Shown one piece after another: positions 48,639 through 57,051 of a stretch of 64,000 nt of DNA. Under the pieces are notes generated by a model, which was not told the origin of the DNA, did no database searches, and worked only from the letters and a program-made list of their open reading frames with translations. Each line of letters opens with the position of its first letter. Position 1 is the first letter of the stretch. The DNA is taken from the NCBI RefSeq assembly GCF_900107735.1, contig NZ_FNQV01000003.1, positions 62,001 through 126,000 of the forward strand, given 5' to 3'. This DNA comes from Bowdeniella nasicola (GTDB lineage Bacteria > Actinomycetota > Actinomycetes > Actinomycetales > Actinomycetaceae). Position numbers and translations under genes: made by a program.

Positions 48639-49634
48639 GTGACCACCGCTCCCTCTCACCCCCAGAGCACCACACCGAAACCCACCAGCTCGAAGCTCAA
48701 GTCAGCTCGCGGTACCGGCAAGCAGGGCAACAAGATCTTCTCGGGCGTCTCCACCGGCGCCGCCCTCATGATCCTTGGCACGCTCGCCGCCGTGGCAGCG
48801 TTCCTGATCTACCGGGCTTGGCCCGCGCTGACGGACTCCGAACTTCGGATCCGCACGGTCGGCTCCGCCGATACCGTCTCCCTCGCGGCCTTCACCGGCC
48901 CGCAGATCTTCGGTACGCTGCTATCCGCCTTCCTCGCGATGCTCATCGCCGTCCCGGTTTCCGTCGGCATCGCACTGTTCATCTCGCACTATGCACCTCG
49001 ACGAGTGGCCGCGACCCTCGGCTACCTGGTCGACCTGCTCGCCGCGATCCCCTCCGTGCTCTACGGCCTGTGGGGCGGCGTCTGGCTGCTGCCACGGCTG
49101 CTGCCGGTCTACGAATGGCTCTCGGACTACCTCGGGTTCATCCCGCTATTCCGTGGCCCGGTCTCGGCCTCCGGCAAGGTTATGGCCTCCGTCGCCATTA
49201 TCCTGGCGGTCATGATTCTGCCGATCATCACCGCGGTTGCCCGCGAGGTCTTCCTGCAGACGCCCAAGCTGCACGAAGAAGCCGCGCTCGCCCTGGGTGC
49301 GACGCGGTGGGAAATGATCAAGATGGCGGTCCTGCCCTTTGGCCGCTCCGGCATTGTCTCCGCCTCGATGCTGGGCCTTGGCCGCGCCCTCGGTGAAACG
49401 ATGGCCGTCGTCATGGTCCTTGGGATCGGTTCGACCTACAGCTGGGAGATCCTCAAGGCCGGCCAGCACTCGACGATCGCGGCGAACATCGCGCTGCAGT
49501 TCCCCGAGTCCAACGCCGAGATCGCCTCCGCGCTAATCGCCACGGGCCTTGCGCTGTTCGTCATCACCATGGTCGTCAACATGGCGGCACGCGCCATCAT
49601 CGCGCGTCGCGCTGAGTTCTCAGGAGCCAACTAA
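48639..49634 (+). CDS. pstC: phosphate ABC transporter permease PstC
   Basis: 331 aa from GTG 48639, which has GGAGA at proper distance; ATG 48615 is in frame but directly behind the stable hairpin and lacks a ribosome site. A hydrophilic N-terminus (about 45 residues) precedes six transmembrane helices. The permease loop is ALALGATRWEMIKMAVLPFGRSG, close to the EAA consensus, followed by GRALGETMAVVMVLG. It pairs with PstA. It shares 1 nt with pstA. Confidence 0.93.
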   Translation: MTTAPSHPQSTTPKPTSSKLKSARGTGKQGNKIFSGVSTGAALMILGTLAAVAAFLIYRAWPALTDSELRIRTVGSADTVSLAAFTGPQIFGTLLSAFLAMLIAVPVSVGIALFISHYAPRRVAATLGYLVDLLAAIPSVLYGLWGGVWLLPRLLPVYEWLSDYLGFIPLFRGPVSASGKVMASVAIILAVMILPIITAVAREVFLQTPKLHEEAALALGATRWEMIKMAVLPFGRSGIVSASMLGLGRALGETMAVVMVLGIGSTYSWEILKAGQHSTIAANIALQFPESNAEIASALIATGLALFVITMVVNMAARAIIARRAEFSGAN

Positions 49635-50596
49635 TGAGCGTGCAAACCGCGCCGGAAGGCGCCACCAAGACCAACCCCTTCCTGCCCGCTAACCCGGCGC
49701 TCGAGCGCCGCCGCGCGTGGGAAAACCGATTCGCCACGGGGCTCGTGACCGCGGCCTTCGTCCTCGCGATGATTCCGCTGTTCTCGCTGCTGTGGGTCGC
49801 GATCTCGCACGGTATTAAGCGGCTCAGCCCCTACTTCCTGTCGGTGTCGATGAACGGCGTCTACGGCGGTATGGATGCGGGCGGTATCTACCACGCGATC
49901 ATCGGAACGCTGCTCATCACCGGTTGGGCGACGATCATTTCGGTACCGATTGGTATCTTCACCGCGATTTACCTCGTCGAGTACGGCAACAATTCCCGCC
50001 TGGCGCGGATGACGACATTCTTCGTCGACGTCATGACGGGTATTCCCTCGATCGTCGCGGGCCTGTTCGCCGCCGCCGCTTTCCACCTGCTCGTCGGTCC
50101 CGGCTATCGCGCTGGCATCATGGGCGCTGTCGCGCTGTCGGTTCTCATGATCCCGACGGTCGTGCGCTCCAGCGAAGAGATGCTGCGCCTGGTTCCGAAC
50201 GAACTGCGGGAAGCCTCCTATGCGCTCGGCGTGCCGAAGTGGCTCACGATCGTCAAGGTCGTACTGCGCACTGCCGCGACCGGTCTGACGACCTCGGTCA
50301 TGCTCGCCATCGCCCGCGTCATTGGTGAGACGGCACCGCTGCTCATCACGGTCGGCGTGCTGGACAAGATTAACAACAACGTCTTCTCCGGCCGCATGAT
50401 GACGCTGCCCGTGTTCGTCTACCGGGAATACTCCCAGGGCCTCGTGCCCTGCCGCCCGGACCAGGTCGACTGCATTACGACGATCAACTATGACCGCGCC
50501 TGGGCTGCCGCCCTCGTGCTCATCATCATCGTCATGGGCTTGAACCTCATTGCCCGGCTCGTCGCCTACCTGTTCGCCCCGAAGGGCCGCGTCTAG
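49634..50596 (+). CDS. pstA: phosphate ABC transporter permease PstA
   Basis: 320 aa. Six transmembrane helices; [31 protein letters not shown] and the EAA-like loop [20 protein letters not shown] are typical, followed by [12 protein letters not shown] periplasmic-side loop near the C-terminus ([14 protein letters not shown]) has two Cys that could form a disulfide. The ATG overlaps the pstC stop by one base (TAATG), so the two permease subunits are translationally coupled. Confidence 0.94.
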   Translation: MSVQTAPEGATKTNPFLPANPALERRRAWENRFATGLVTAAFVLAMIPLFSLLWVAISHGIKRLSPYFLSVSMNGVYGGMDAGGIYHAIIGTLLITGWATIISVPIGIFTAIYLVEYGNNSRLARMTTFFVDVMTGIPSIVAGLFAAAAFHLLVGPGYRAGIMGAVALSVLMIPTVVRSSEEMLRLVPNELREASYALGVPKWLTIVKVVLRTAATGLTTSVMLAIARVIGETAPLLITVGVLDKINNNVFSGRMMTLPVFVYREYSQGLVPCRPDQVDCITTINYDRAWAAALVLIIIVMGLNLIARLVAYLFAPKGRV

Positions 50597-50643
50597 CGGC
50601 CAGCAATCCTCACCCACTCCCTCCCTCCACGAAAGGCCATCCC

Positions 50644-51423
50644 TTGTCGAAGCGAATCGATGTTCGTGACCTGAATATCTACTACGGCGATTTCCAGGCC
50701 GTGGCCGATGTCAACATGGTGATCGAACCGCGTTCCATTACCGCACTCATCGGACCCTCCGGCTGCGGTAAGTCCACCTTCCTGCGCACGCTCAACCGGA
50801 TGCACGAAGTCATCCCCGGCGCCCGCGTCGAAGGTGAAGTCCTCATTGACGACCACAACCTGTACGACCCGAAGGTCGACCCCGTCCAGGTGCGCCGCCT
50901 CGTCGGCATGGTCTTCCAGCGCCCCAACCCGTTCCCGACAATGTCGATCGCGGACAACGTGCTCGCGGGCGTCAAGCTCAACAACCGCAAGATGAAGAGC
51001 TCGGAAGCATCCGACCTCGTGGAGTCCTCGCTGCGCGGCGCGAACCTGTGGAACGAAGTCAAGGACCGCCTTGACCGTCCCGGCTCCTCGCTGTCCGGTG
51101 GACAGCAGCAGCGCCTGTGCATCGCCCGCGCGATCGCGGTGCGCCCCGAGGTTCTCCTCATGGACGAGCCCTGCTCAGCCCTCGACCCCATCTCCACGCT
51201 CGCGATCGAAGACCTCATGATCGAGCTCAAGGAGAAGTACACGATCGTCATCGTCACGCACAACATGCAGCAGGCGGCTCGTGTCTCCGATAGGACGGGC
51301 TTTTTCAACCTCAAGGCGACGGGCGAGCCCGGCCGCCTGGTTGAAATCGACACCACGGAGACGATGTTCTCCACTCCGTCGCAAAAGGAAACCGAAGACT
51401 ACATCTCGGGTCGCTTCGGTTAA
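50644..51423 (+). CDS. pstB: phosphate ABC transporter ATP-binding protein
   Basis: 259 aa from TTG 50644 (AAAGG upstream). Walker A is GPSGCGKST, the signature [17 protein letters not shown], Walker [14 protein letters not shown], and the H-loop [14 protein letters not shown]. It drives Pi import through PstCA and usually takes part in Pho signalling with PhoU, but no phoU follows here. The operon ends at a GC-rich hairpin. Confidence 0.95.
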   Translation: MSKRIDVRDLNIYYGDFQAVADVNMVIEPRSITALIGPSGCGKSTFLRTLNRMHEVIPGARVEGEVLIDDHNLYDPKVDPVQVRRLVGMVFQRPNPFPTMSIADNVLAGVKLNNRKMKSSEASDLVESSLRGANLWNEVKDRLDRPGSSLSGGQQQRLCIARAIAVRPEVLLMDEPCSALDPISTLAIEDLMIELKEKYTIVIVTHNMQQAARVSDRTGFFNLKATGEPGRLVEIDTTETMFSTPSQKETEDYISGRFG

Positions 51424-51459
51424 ACCTTTCACGTCTTCCGGTGCAAACCGGGGGTGAGG

Positions 51460-51492
51460 TGTGGCGGCGGGATGGAGGGTCCCGCCGCCACA
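51460..51492 (+). terminator. terminator of the pstSCAB operon
   Basis: TGTGGCGGCGGGA (51460-51472) pairs with TCCCGCCGCCACA (51480-51492), 13 bp perfect; no T-run. Confidence 0.65.
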
Positions 51493-51548
51493 TGTGTGAG
51501 CATCGGCGCTACGATGTCACCACCACAATTCATGACCTTGGGGGAGAA

Positions 51549-52001
51549 ATGAAACTGGTACGGACTCTTGCGGCCGCGCTGCTGGCTGGCGCGATCGCAC
51601 TGGCAGGCTGCTCCGAACAAGGCGGCGGTGCCGGTGACCTCTTCGATCACCGCGTGGACTACATCGGAGATAACTCCAAGGTCACCCAGCTCCTCGATCA
51701 GATCGGCTTCGACGATCTCGGCAAATACACCATCGAACTCGATACCGAGAAGGTACCCCACGGCTTGAAGCTCCGCTTTGATGAAATCAAGGGAGCCGTT
51801 GCCGACAGCGCGGTGATGACCAAGGCGACGGAAGCTCTCGGGCTGATCAAGAACCTCGACTATGTCGAGATCTCCAGCGGCAATGACACGTTCCGGCTGG
51901 ACAAGAATGAGGCCTCCGAAGCGCTCGGATACTCAGTGAAAAAACTGGGGGAATCAAAAGACGCGCTCGAAAAATTCATTTCCGAACGCGTCTCTCGATG
52001 A
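51549..52001 (+). CDS. DUF4825 lipoprotein
   Basis: 150 aa from ATG 51549 (GGGGGAGA upstream). A lipoprotein signal ends AIALAGCSEQ (lipobox LAGC). After a Gly-rich tether, DYIGDNSKVTQLLDQIGF matches the opening of the DUF4825 domain, and YTIELDTEKVPHGLKLRFD the next conserved strand. DUF4825 is best known from Firmicutes, in membrane-bound sensor-like proteins; no function is established. It lies between pst and the convergent pit operon, 9 nt from the pit stop. A phosphate link is only positional. Confidence 0.7.
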   Translation: MKLVRTLAAALLAGAIALAGCSEQGGGAGDLFDHRVDYIGDNSKVTQLLDQIGFDDLGKYTIELDTEKVPHGLKLRFDEIKGAVADSAVMTKATEALGLIKNLDYVEISSGNDTFRLDKNEASEALGYSVKKLGESKDALEKFISERVSR

Positions 52002-52010
52002 CGAGATCTG

Positions 52011-53016
52011 TTAGCCGAGAATCGGCGTAAACAGGAAGTACATCAACGCCGCGACGCCGGCAGCCGCCGGGATCGTCAGCACCCACGCGACTGCGATATT
52101 GCCCGCGACCCCCCCAGCGCACCGCCGACAGCCGCTTCGTCGCACCGACACCCATGATCGCCGAGGTGATCGTGTGGGTCGTGGAAACCGGGGCGTGCCA
52201 CAAGAACGCGGTCGAATAAAGCACGCCGGCCGCCACCGTTTCGGCAACGAAGCCGCGTGCTGGGTCGAGTTCGATCATCTTGCGTCCGAGGGTCCGCATA
52301 ATGCGCCAGCCACCGGAGTAGGTGCCAAGCGAGATCGCGGAAGCCGCCGCGAGCTTGACCCACAAGGGGATGCCATCGCCCGGATTCGCCCAGCCATGGG
52401 CGACGAGGGCCAGGAAGATCACGCCCATCGTTTTCTGCGCATCCTGCAGGCCGTGGCCCAGGGCCATCGCGGCGGCAGAAATCGTCTGCAGGAGCCGGAA
52501 GCGTCGCATCGCGGGGCGGTAGGCCACGTCCTTGAGCCACCACATGAGTCCGACCATCGCGAGATACGCGAGGCCAAAGCCGACGAGGGGGGAGACCACC
52601 ATCGGAATCACGACTTTTTCCCCGATGACCGTCCAGTGCACCTGGCTAGCGCTCGCTAGACCGGCGCCGGCAAGGCCGCCGATCAGCGCGTGCGAGGACG
52701 AGGAAGGTAGCCCGAACCACCAGGTGATGAGGTTCCACACGACCGCACCAACGAGGCCAGAAAAGACAATCGTGAGCCCATGCACCCCTTCGGGAGCGGA
52801 GATGATGCCAGAGCCGATGGTCTCGGCCACCCCGGTCCCCAGGAGCGCCCCGATGAGGTTCATGACGGCCGCCATGAGCAACGCCGCACGCGGGGTCAGT
52901 GCCCGCGTCGAGACCGAGGTAGCGATCGCGTTGGCGGCGTCGTGGAAGCCATTGGTGTAGTCGAAGACGAGGGCTACGACGATGACGAGGATGACAAGCA
53001 CCCCAGCGAAATCCAC
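52011..53016 (-). CDS. pit: PiT-family low-affinity phosphate transporter, frameshifted at a G7 run
   Basis: About ten hydrophobic segments with the Pit signatures DYTNGFHDAANAIATSVSTR near the N-terminus and GHGLQDAQKTMG in the second half. At 52109-52115 the coding strand has seven G. Read as is, the frame leaves the family after SAVRWG and runs to 51976 into the lipoprotein gene. With six G it continues VAGNIAVAWVLTIPAAAGVA and ends TPILG with stop TAA at 52011-52013, the expected Pit C-terminus (334 aa). This is either a sequencing error, a recent mutation or a phase-variable tract. It is downstream of the DUF47 gene with a 1-nt gap. Confidence 0.85.
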
Positions 53017-53017
53017 C

Positions 53018-53638
53018 TTAGGACTCCTTCACCGCGATGGTCTCAACGGCGTTGGCGAGCCGCTCGAAGGCGTCGACGCCACGTTCCAGCGACGTGATGA
53101 TGTCCTTGAGTTTGATGATCCGCTTGGGATCGTCTTCCTTTTCAAAAAGGTCGGCAAGCAGGCGACGGTATTCCCGGTCGGCTTCATTTTCGAGCCGGTT
53201 GATCTCCACCCAGTAATCGCGCAGCGAATCCATCGAGCGCAGTCGGGGAGCGGCCTCCGCGGTGAGTTCGGCGCAGCGCTGCAGGACGTTGACCTGGGCG
53301 ACGACGCGCTTGGGCAGCTCACCGATCTTGTACAACACGATGAGGTCGCCGGCCTCATCCATGTAGTCCATGCAGTCATCCATATTGGATGCGAGAAGGT
53401 ACAGGTCGTCACGATCCAGTGGCGTGACGAACGTTTGGTTCAGCTTCTGGTAGAGCTTGTGGGTGAAGCCATCGGCCTCGTTTTCCACCTCGTGAAGCTT
53501 GGCCGCCAGTTCCTTGCGGTCCTTCATGTCAGCGTTCAGAATCTGCACCAAAAGCGCGGATCCACGCACGAGACAGTCAGCTGTCTCGGCCATGATGTCG
53601 AAGAATGAACTGTCGTGGGGAGTTACTCGAAATCGCAC
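53018..53638 (-). CDS. DUF47 / PhoU-like Pit accessory protein
   Basis: 206 aa from GTG 53638, which has AGGAG at good spacing; the longer frame start has none. The helical bundle of DUF47 is seen in the N-terminal FRVTPHDSSFFDIMAETAD and LHEVENEADGFTHKLYQKLN. The metal-binding D-x-x-D-type segment DRDDLYLLASNMDDCMDYMD is also present, and ENEADREYRRLLADLF closes the second repeat. Such proteins regulate Pit transport. It is first in the operon with pit. A PHO-box-like repeat stands 111-128 nt upstream on the opposite strand. Confidence 0.9.
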   Translation of the reverse strand: MRFRVTPHDSSFFDIMAETADCLVRGSALLVQILNADMKDRKELAAKLHEVENEADGFTHKLYQKLNQTFVTPLDRDDLYLLASNMDDCMDYMDEAGDLIVLYKIGELPKRVVAQVNVLQRCAELTAEAAPRLRSMDSLRDYWVEINRLENEADREYRRLLADLFEKEDDPKRIIKLKDIITSLERGVDAFERLANAVETIAVKES

Positions 53639-53748
53639 GGAATCTCCTGAATGGTGACGGGCGGACAGGCGGTCGGCCACATCCGCAACCAGGGTAGATC
53701 ACGATCGGCGAAAGTCATAGAAAACCTGCAACCAGCCATTAGGGTCCC

Positions 53749-53766
53749 GTTCACATTTGGGTCACC
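53749..53766 (+). promoter_or_regulatory. PHO-box-like direct repeat in the DUF47/HNH divergent region
   Basis: GTTCACA-TTTG-GGTCACC, 11-nt period, on the plus strand. It faces the structured element and HNH gene, and lies upstream of the DUF47-pit operon on the other strand. Pit operons can be under PhoP control in Streptomyces. Confidence 0.55.
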
Positions 53767-53839
53767 CCGCGCGCTGACTTAGGCCATCTGGTACTTACGT
53801 CCCGACACCGGTGAGAGTGAGACCACCGATGGCATGAAA

Positions 53840-53909
53840 AAGCCCCGGACCGGCAGGCGCCTGACGGCGCGAGGCCGCTCGAAGCGGCAAATGTTGGAGC
53901 CCGGGGCTT
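53840..53909 (+). other. 70-nt multi-stem element (possible structured RNA or REP-like repeat)
   Basis: An outer 9-bp stem AAGCCCCGG (53840-53848)/CCGGGGCTT (53901-53909) encloses CAGGCGCCTG and a GCCGCT-CGA-AGCGGC hairpin. It lies 74 nt after a PHO-box-like repeat and 134 nt before the HNH start. It may be a leader structure, a small RNA or the edge of a REP13E12-type repeat. The rest of 53639-54043 shows no gene. Confidence 0.45.
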
Positions 53910-54043
53910 GCCGATCCGGGACTGAAGAACTATATGCACAAGGTGCCCAGCCGCGCCATCCAATGTGGACAAGCCCACGCGGTTTCCGCCCGTGTCATGG
54001 CGAGGTGATTGACTTCCCACACGTCGATCACGCTGGAGGCATC

Positions 54044-55624
54044 ATGGAACCGGACACCCCACCACCGGAAGACGACCCGGAGTTCCTCGACTTCGAGGTC
54101 GAGACGGCCCATGAGGCCTACGTGCGCCACAATCGGGCCAATCACGCGCGCGATACCGAGTTGCGACAGGCGCTTGTCCACAGCTACCAGGTCGTGGAGC
54201 GGATGCTCGAACCCGTGCAAATCCTCACCGAGTCGCCGGCATGCGATGACGTCAGTGGGATGACTCATATCGTCGCGGCCGGTCAGGTCGCTCGCCTCAT
54301 TAACCGCGCGCACGCCGCACTGCTGCGCCACGCCATGCATGCGCAAGCCTCCCGCGCGTTCATGTTCGATGACCCAGCCGGCGGGCTCGACACGACGGGG
54401 GAGCAGCTGGCGCGCTCGCTTGGCATCTCCACCTACAAGGCCGGCAAACTCCTCGGCGCCGCCGCCCAAATCTACGACCACCTGCCACATACTGCCGCCG
54501 CCCTGGATGCCGGGGAACTCTCCCTCGACAAAGCCATCGTCCTGGCCGATGGGCTGCGCGGGGTCCCGCCGCATCTCGCCCACGCGGTCGAAAGCGTGGC
54601 GCTCAGCCACGCCAGCGTCCGCACGGTGAGCGAAATCCGCAAGGACATCGAGCGGCTCCTGATCGAACTCGATCCTGACACCGCTAATGAACTGCACGCC
54701 GATGCCAGCGAGCGCCGCCGGGTCAGTCGGCCGCGCTCGCGTGCCCATGGCATGGCGCTCATGCGGATGGACCTCACCGCCGAGCAGAGTGCCAGTATCG
54801 ATCACGCCCTCGATGCCGCGGCCCGCGCGGCCCTGACGGCGGGGGACTGCCGCACGTATCACCAGCTGCGCGCCGACGTCCTTGCGAGCTGGGCGATCAC
54901 AGCCCTGCAAACTGGCGCCCACCTCACGACGACCTGCGGCGATCCGGTCCACATCCCACCGACCAAGATCGCCGTGACCGTGCCGCTCGAGGTGCTCGCG
55001 CGCCTTTTGCCCGGCTGGGACCCACACCGCGCACCCGCGGCAGTGCTGGCTGATCTATACGACGGCGATGCCGAAACGGCCGAGCGAACCGCTCAGCTCC
55101 TCGGCGATGGCCGCCAGATCCTCGAGCTAAGCCGGGACGCGCTCGGGCGGCCAGTCGGGCGGACCGAGGCCGCGTGGGTCGAAGGTTATGGGCCGATCGC
55201 GCCCGCGCTCGGAGCGCTCTTGGCCGCCGGCGGCACGTGGCAGCGGATCATCACCGATGGGCCGAGTGGCGTCCCGCTGGACGTCGGCCGTCACCGGTAT
55301 CGCCCACCGGCAGCGATCGAAGCGGCCGTGCGGGCACGCGACCTGGCCTGCCAAGGCCCGGGCTGTGATTCGCGCGCTCGCGGTGAGCTCGACCACGTCA
55401 TCGAGTGGCACGACGGGGGCGGCACGAGCGTCGGCAATCTCCTCGTGCTGTGCAAACGCTGCCACCGCCGAAAGTCCGCCGCCGGGGAATACCTCATTGC
55501 GGTGCGCCCCGATGGCTCGCGCGTGTGGCAAACACCCACCGGTACCTATACGAGCTATCCCGCACGCGCGTTTCGCCGGATCAGCCACGATGCCCTCCCG
55601 CTGCCATTCCCGGACGCCGCCTAG
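54044..55624 (+). CDS. DUF222 / HNH endonuclease-domain protein (13E12-repeat family)
   Basis: 526 aa from ATG 54044, preceded by CTGGAGG; longer in-frame starts have no ribosome site. The N-terminal DUF222 domain is mostly helical and includes LARSLGISTYKAGKLLGAA, GELSLDKAIVLADGL and RAHGMALMRMDLTAEQS. The C-terminal HNH motif lies in CQGPGCDSRARGELDHVIEW, and the partner half in NLLVLCKRCHRRKS; two Cys pairs form a zinc knuckle. These proteins occur in many copies in actinobacterial genomes, often within repeats such as REP13E12. A mobile or defence role is suspected, not shown. Confidence 0.88.
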   Translation: MEPDTPPPEDDPEFLDFEVETAHEAYVRHNRANHARDTELRQALVHSYQVVERMLEPVQILTESPACDDVSGMTHIVAAGQVARLINRAHAALLRHAMHAQASRAFMFDDPAGGLDTTGEQLARSLGISTYKAGKLLGAAAQIYDHLPHTAAALDAGELSLDKAIVLADGLRGVPPHLAHAVESVALSHASVRTVSEIRKDIERLLIELDPDTANELHADASERRRVSRPRSRAHGMALMRMDLTAEQSASIDHALDAAARAALTAGDCRTYHQLRADVLASWAITALQTGAHLTTTCGDPVHIPPTKIAVTVPLEVLARLLPGWDPHRAPAAVLADLYDGDAETAERTAQLLGDGRQILELSRDALGRPVGRTEAAWVEGYGPIAPALGALLAAGGTWQRIITDGPSGVPLDVGRHRYRPPAAIEAAVRARDLACQGPGCDSRARGELDHVIEWHDGGGTSVGNLLVLCKRCHRRKSAAGEYLIAVRPDGSRVWQTPTGTYTSYPARAFRRISHDALPLPFPDAA

Positions 55625-55696
55625 CGCCAGCAGCCACCTGTCGATAAGGCACAATAGATCCTGACCCGAGAACGGAAATGGAGTTGACGCGCCTTG

Positions 55697-56473
55697 ATGA
55701 CCGCACCCATGCGCGGGGGAGTCACCGCCGCCGCATCCGCGACTCTCGCGCTCACCGCGTTCATCGGTCACGAGAACAACGCGCAGGGGATCACGATCGC
55801 GGCGATCCTTGCCGTCGCCGTCGCATTCTTCGCCGCCGGCTGGCCGCGCCTCCTCGGTATTCCCGCCCAGCGCGGCGCCTCCAGCGTCATCGCACTTTCC
55901 GGCTTCGGCGCGCTCGTGATCGCCGTGACCACCCACCAGTTCCGGCTGCTGCCCATCGTGCTAGCGGCCGGCGTCGTCGCCTCCTTCGTCCACCAGATGC
56001 TGCGCACCGACGGCAGGCCCCGGCTCGTGGAATCCGTCTCCGCGACGGTGACCGGCGTCATCGTCGTCACCCTGGGTGCCGGCTGGGTGACCGTCGTGAC
56101 CCGCTATGGCGAGACCGACGCCCTGAACCATCCGCTGCCCATGGCGATGATCCTCGTTGGCGCCTGTTCGCTGACCGGCGCGACGATCGGCTCCATCGTC
56201 TTTCCCCGCGCCGTCTCGGCCTACTTCGCCACGCTGCTTGCCACCGGCATCGGGACCGGGGTCGGCTGGATCTTCCCCTCGGTTGGCTGGCTGCCCGGCC
56301 TCATCACCGGCTTCAGCGTGGGCGTGCTCTATACCGGCATGCACATCCTGTTTGGCATGTTTCCGGCCTCGCGCCGGGTGCGCCCCGCCATCGCCGCGGC
56401 CCTGCTCCCGGTCCTTGCCTCCGGCATCGTCGTCTATATCGTGGCGCGCGCAATCGCTACGGTAGAGGTATGA
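55697..56473 (+). CDS. multi-pass membrane protein, unknown function
   Basis: 258 aa from ATG 55697 (a TTG at 55694 precedes it directly; GGAG is 10-13 nt upstream). About seven hydrophobic helices, with ITIAAILAVAVAFFAAGWPR, VTGVIVVTLGAGWVTVVTR and GIVVYIVARAIATVEV among them. No transport or enzymatic motif is recognisable. The stop overlaps the start of the nitrobindin-like gene (ATGA), so the two and ygfZ form a coupled run. Confidence 0.75.
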   Translation: MTAPMRGGVTAAASATLALTAFIGHENNAQGITIAAILAVAVAFFAAGWPRLLGIPAQRGASSVIALSGFGALVIAVTTHQFRLLPIVLAAGVVASFVHQMLRTDGRPRLVESVSATVTGVIVVTLGAGWVTVVTRYGETDALNHPLPMAMILVGACSLTGATIGSIVFPRAVSAYFATLLATGIGTGVGWIFPSVGWLPGLITGFSVGVLYTGMHILFGMFPASRRVRPAIAAALLPVLASGIVVYIVARAIATVEV

Positions 56474-57051
56474 CGAACAACGGCGAGCCTGGCATCGAAA
56501 TTGCACCCCTGGCCTGGCTGCTAGGCACCTGGCGCGGCTGGGGAGCCTTCAGCGGCGGCGGCGTCGAACACCAGGTCCTCATCCACGATTTCACCGTCAC
56601 CCACGATGGCGGCCCCTACCTCATCGCCGTGTCCACGTTCTATACCGCCTCGGCTCCGGCTGGCAGCATCGCCGCCGATGCGAGCGCGCGCGAGGGACTC
56701 GCAGCGCTTACGACCGAGGACGTGTGGGGCACCGAGACGCTCTACCTGCGGCTGCGCCCGGACGCCATCGGCGGTCCCGCGCCGCACGATATCGAGGGCA
56801 TGCTCGCCGATCCCGCTGGATTTACCGCAGCGCTCGCCGGCCGCGCGAGCGAAAACGTCGCGGCCCTTTCCGCCACCGCCATCGCGGCCACCGCCACCGC
56901 GGCGCCCGTCACGGAACTGGAGCGCCGCTACCTGCTCACCGATGGCGAGCTCATGTGGTCCGCCGCCATGGCGGCCTTCGGAAACGAGCTCGCCCCATAC
57001 CTCACCGTGCGGCTGGCCTGCACCGATCACGAGGAGCCCACCGATGTTTGA
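56470..57051 (+). CDS. nitrobindin-like (FABP/DUF1794) beta-barrel protein with altered heme ligand
   Basis: 193 aa. LAWLLGTWRGWGAFS matches the N-terminal GTWxGxG motif of nitrobindins, ten-stranded barrels that bind heme and isomerise peroxynitrite. The C-terminal strand that normally supplies the axial His (HLAAVL in M. tuberculosis Rv2717c, from memory) reads APYLTVRL, so Tyr replaces His. Heme binding may be changed or lost, or the Tyr may bind ferric heme. An Ala-rich insertion (SATAIAATATAAP) lies before the last strands. The start overlaps the membrane gene by 4 nt and the end overlaps ygfZ by 8 nt. Confidence 0.8.
   Translation: MTNNGEPGIEIAPLAWLLGTWRGWGAFSGGGVEHQVLIHDFTVTHDGGPYLIAVSTFYTASAPAGSIAADASAREGLAALTTEDVWGTETLYLRLRPDAIGGPAPHDIEGMLADPAGFTAALAGRASENVAALSATAIAATATAAPVTELERRYLLTDGELMWSAAMAAFGNELAPYLTVRLACTDHEEPTDV

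Noticed and set aside
53834-54043. N-terminal extension of the HNH protein from ATG 53834
   Set aside because: It would translate the multi-stem element, has no ribosome site, and DUF222 similarity begins after ATG 54044.
55678-56469. N-terminal extension of the nitrobindin-like frame
   Set aside because: It is an Arg-rich shadow of the membrane protein gene; the family motif begins just after ATG 56470.
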